The notes beneath the pieces were generated by a model. That model was not told the DNA's origin. It did not search any database and saw only the letters and a list, made by a program, of their open reading frames with translations. A DNA stretch of 15,733 nt, taken from assembly GCA_023389745.1 (NCBI GenBank), contig JAEWED010000084.1, positions 1-15,733 on the forward strand, given 5' to 3'. Source of the DNA: Actinomycetes bacterium (GTDB taxonomy: Bacteria > Actinomycetota > Acidimicrobiia > Acidimicrobiales > Microtrichaceae). The position numbers were made by a program, and so were the translations under genes. Positions 15,674 to 15,733 of the stretch are shown here, piece after piece. The first letter of the stretch is position 1; each line of letters starts with the position of its first letter.

Positions 15674-15733
15674 GAGGGCGAAACGCCACCACGGACGCTG
15701 CCGACGGGCCAGGCGGGTGAAGGGCCCCACGAC
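15608..15733 (-). CDS. Possible C-terminal end of a minus-strand gene (partial)
   Basis: The minus-strand frame is open from the window edge to a TAG at 15608-15610, giving 41 residues with QRPWWRFALSELLRG near the middle and a hydrophobic end (LGAVGVVV). Of the 20 codons beyond the flippase stop, 17 end in G or C, as in neighbouring real genes. An aromatic-basic segment followed by a helix resembles C-termini of membrane-associated glycosyltransferases, but this is only an impression. If real, it overlaps the 3' end of the flippase gene by 66 bases. It could be a chance frame in high-GC DNA. Confidence 0.33.
   Translation of the reverse strand, partial: VVGPFTRLARRQRPWWRFALSELLRGVGRMLGAVGVVVDHR

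Overview
The window is about 70% G+C with strongly G/C-biased third codon positions. It carries an actinobacterial gene neighbourhood: a DUF5318 gene beside a class A penicillin-binding protein, then rpsF-ssb-rpsR-rplI followed by dnaB, with a CCA-adding enzyme nearby. Together with a cysteine-free S18 and Thr-rich protein tails, this points to a free-living Actinomycetota. Acidimicrobiia is my best guess, but that is inference and was not tested.

Left part (1-4677): the C-terminal end of a CCA tRNA nucleotidyltransferase, a single-domain universal stress protein, a convergent class I methyltransferase on the minus strand, and then, divergent from it, a DUF5318 zinc-ribbon-like protein and a bifunctional peptidoglycan synthase (ponA type). 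Middle (4678-10291): panB behind a well-formed promoter; a ribosomal/replication operon rpsF-ssb-rpsR-rplI with overlapping stop/start codons, a structured leader at its front and a strong intrinsic terminator at its end; then dnaB on its own, preceded by a cluster of DnaA-box-like 9-mers and interrupted by an in-frame intein whose homing endonuclease looks decayed.

Right part (10292-15733) is accessory metabolism: a LigB/DODA-type extradiol dioxygenase behind a perfect 14-bp palindrome; a convergent 975-residue fusion of a GMC flavin oxidoreductase to a Gfo/Idh/MocA-type Rossmann oxidoreductase through a Thr/Gly linker made of 15-bp tandem repeats; a divergent Wzx-like flippase; and possibly the C-terminal tip of a further minus-strand gene at the window edge. 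The fusion plus flippase suggests the edge of a surface-glycan locus.

The least ordinary items are the GMC-MocA fusion with its repeat-encoded linker and altered EKP motif, the DnaB intein with a degenerate LAGLIDADG motif, the DnaA-box-like cluster before dnaB, and the two mutually exclusive RNA stems in front of rpsF. I saw no tRNA or rRNA gene, insertion sequence or CRISPR array. No stretch longer than about 240 bases lacks a gene.
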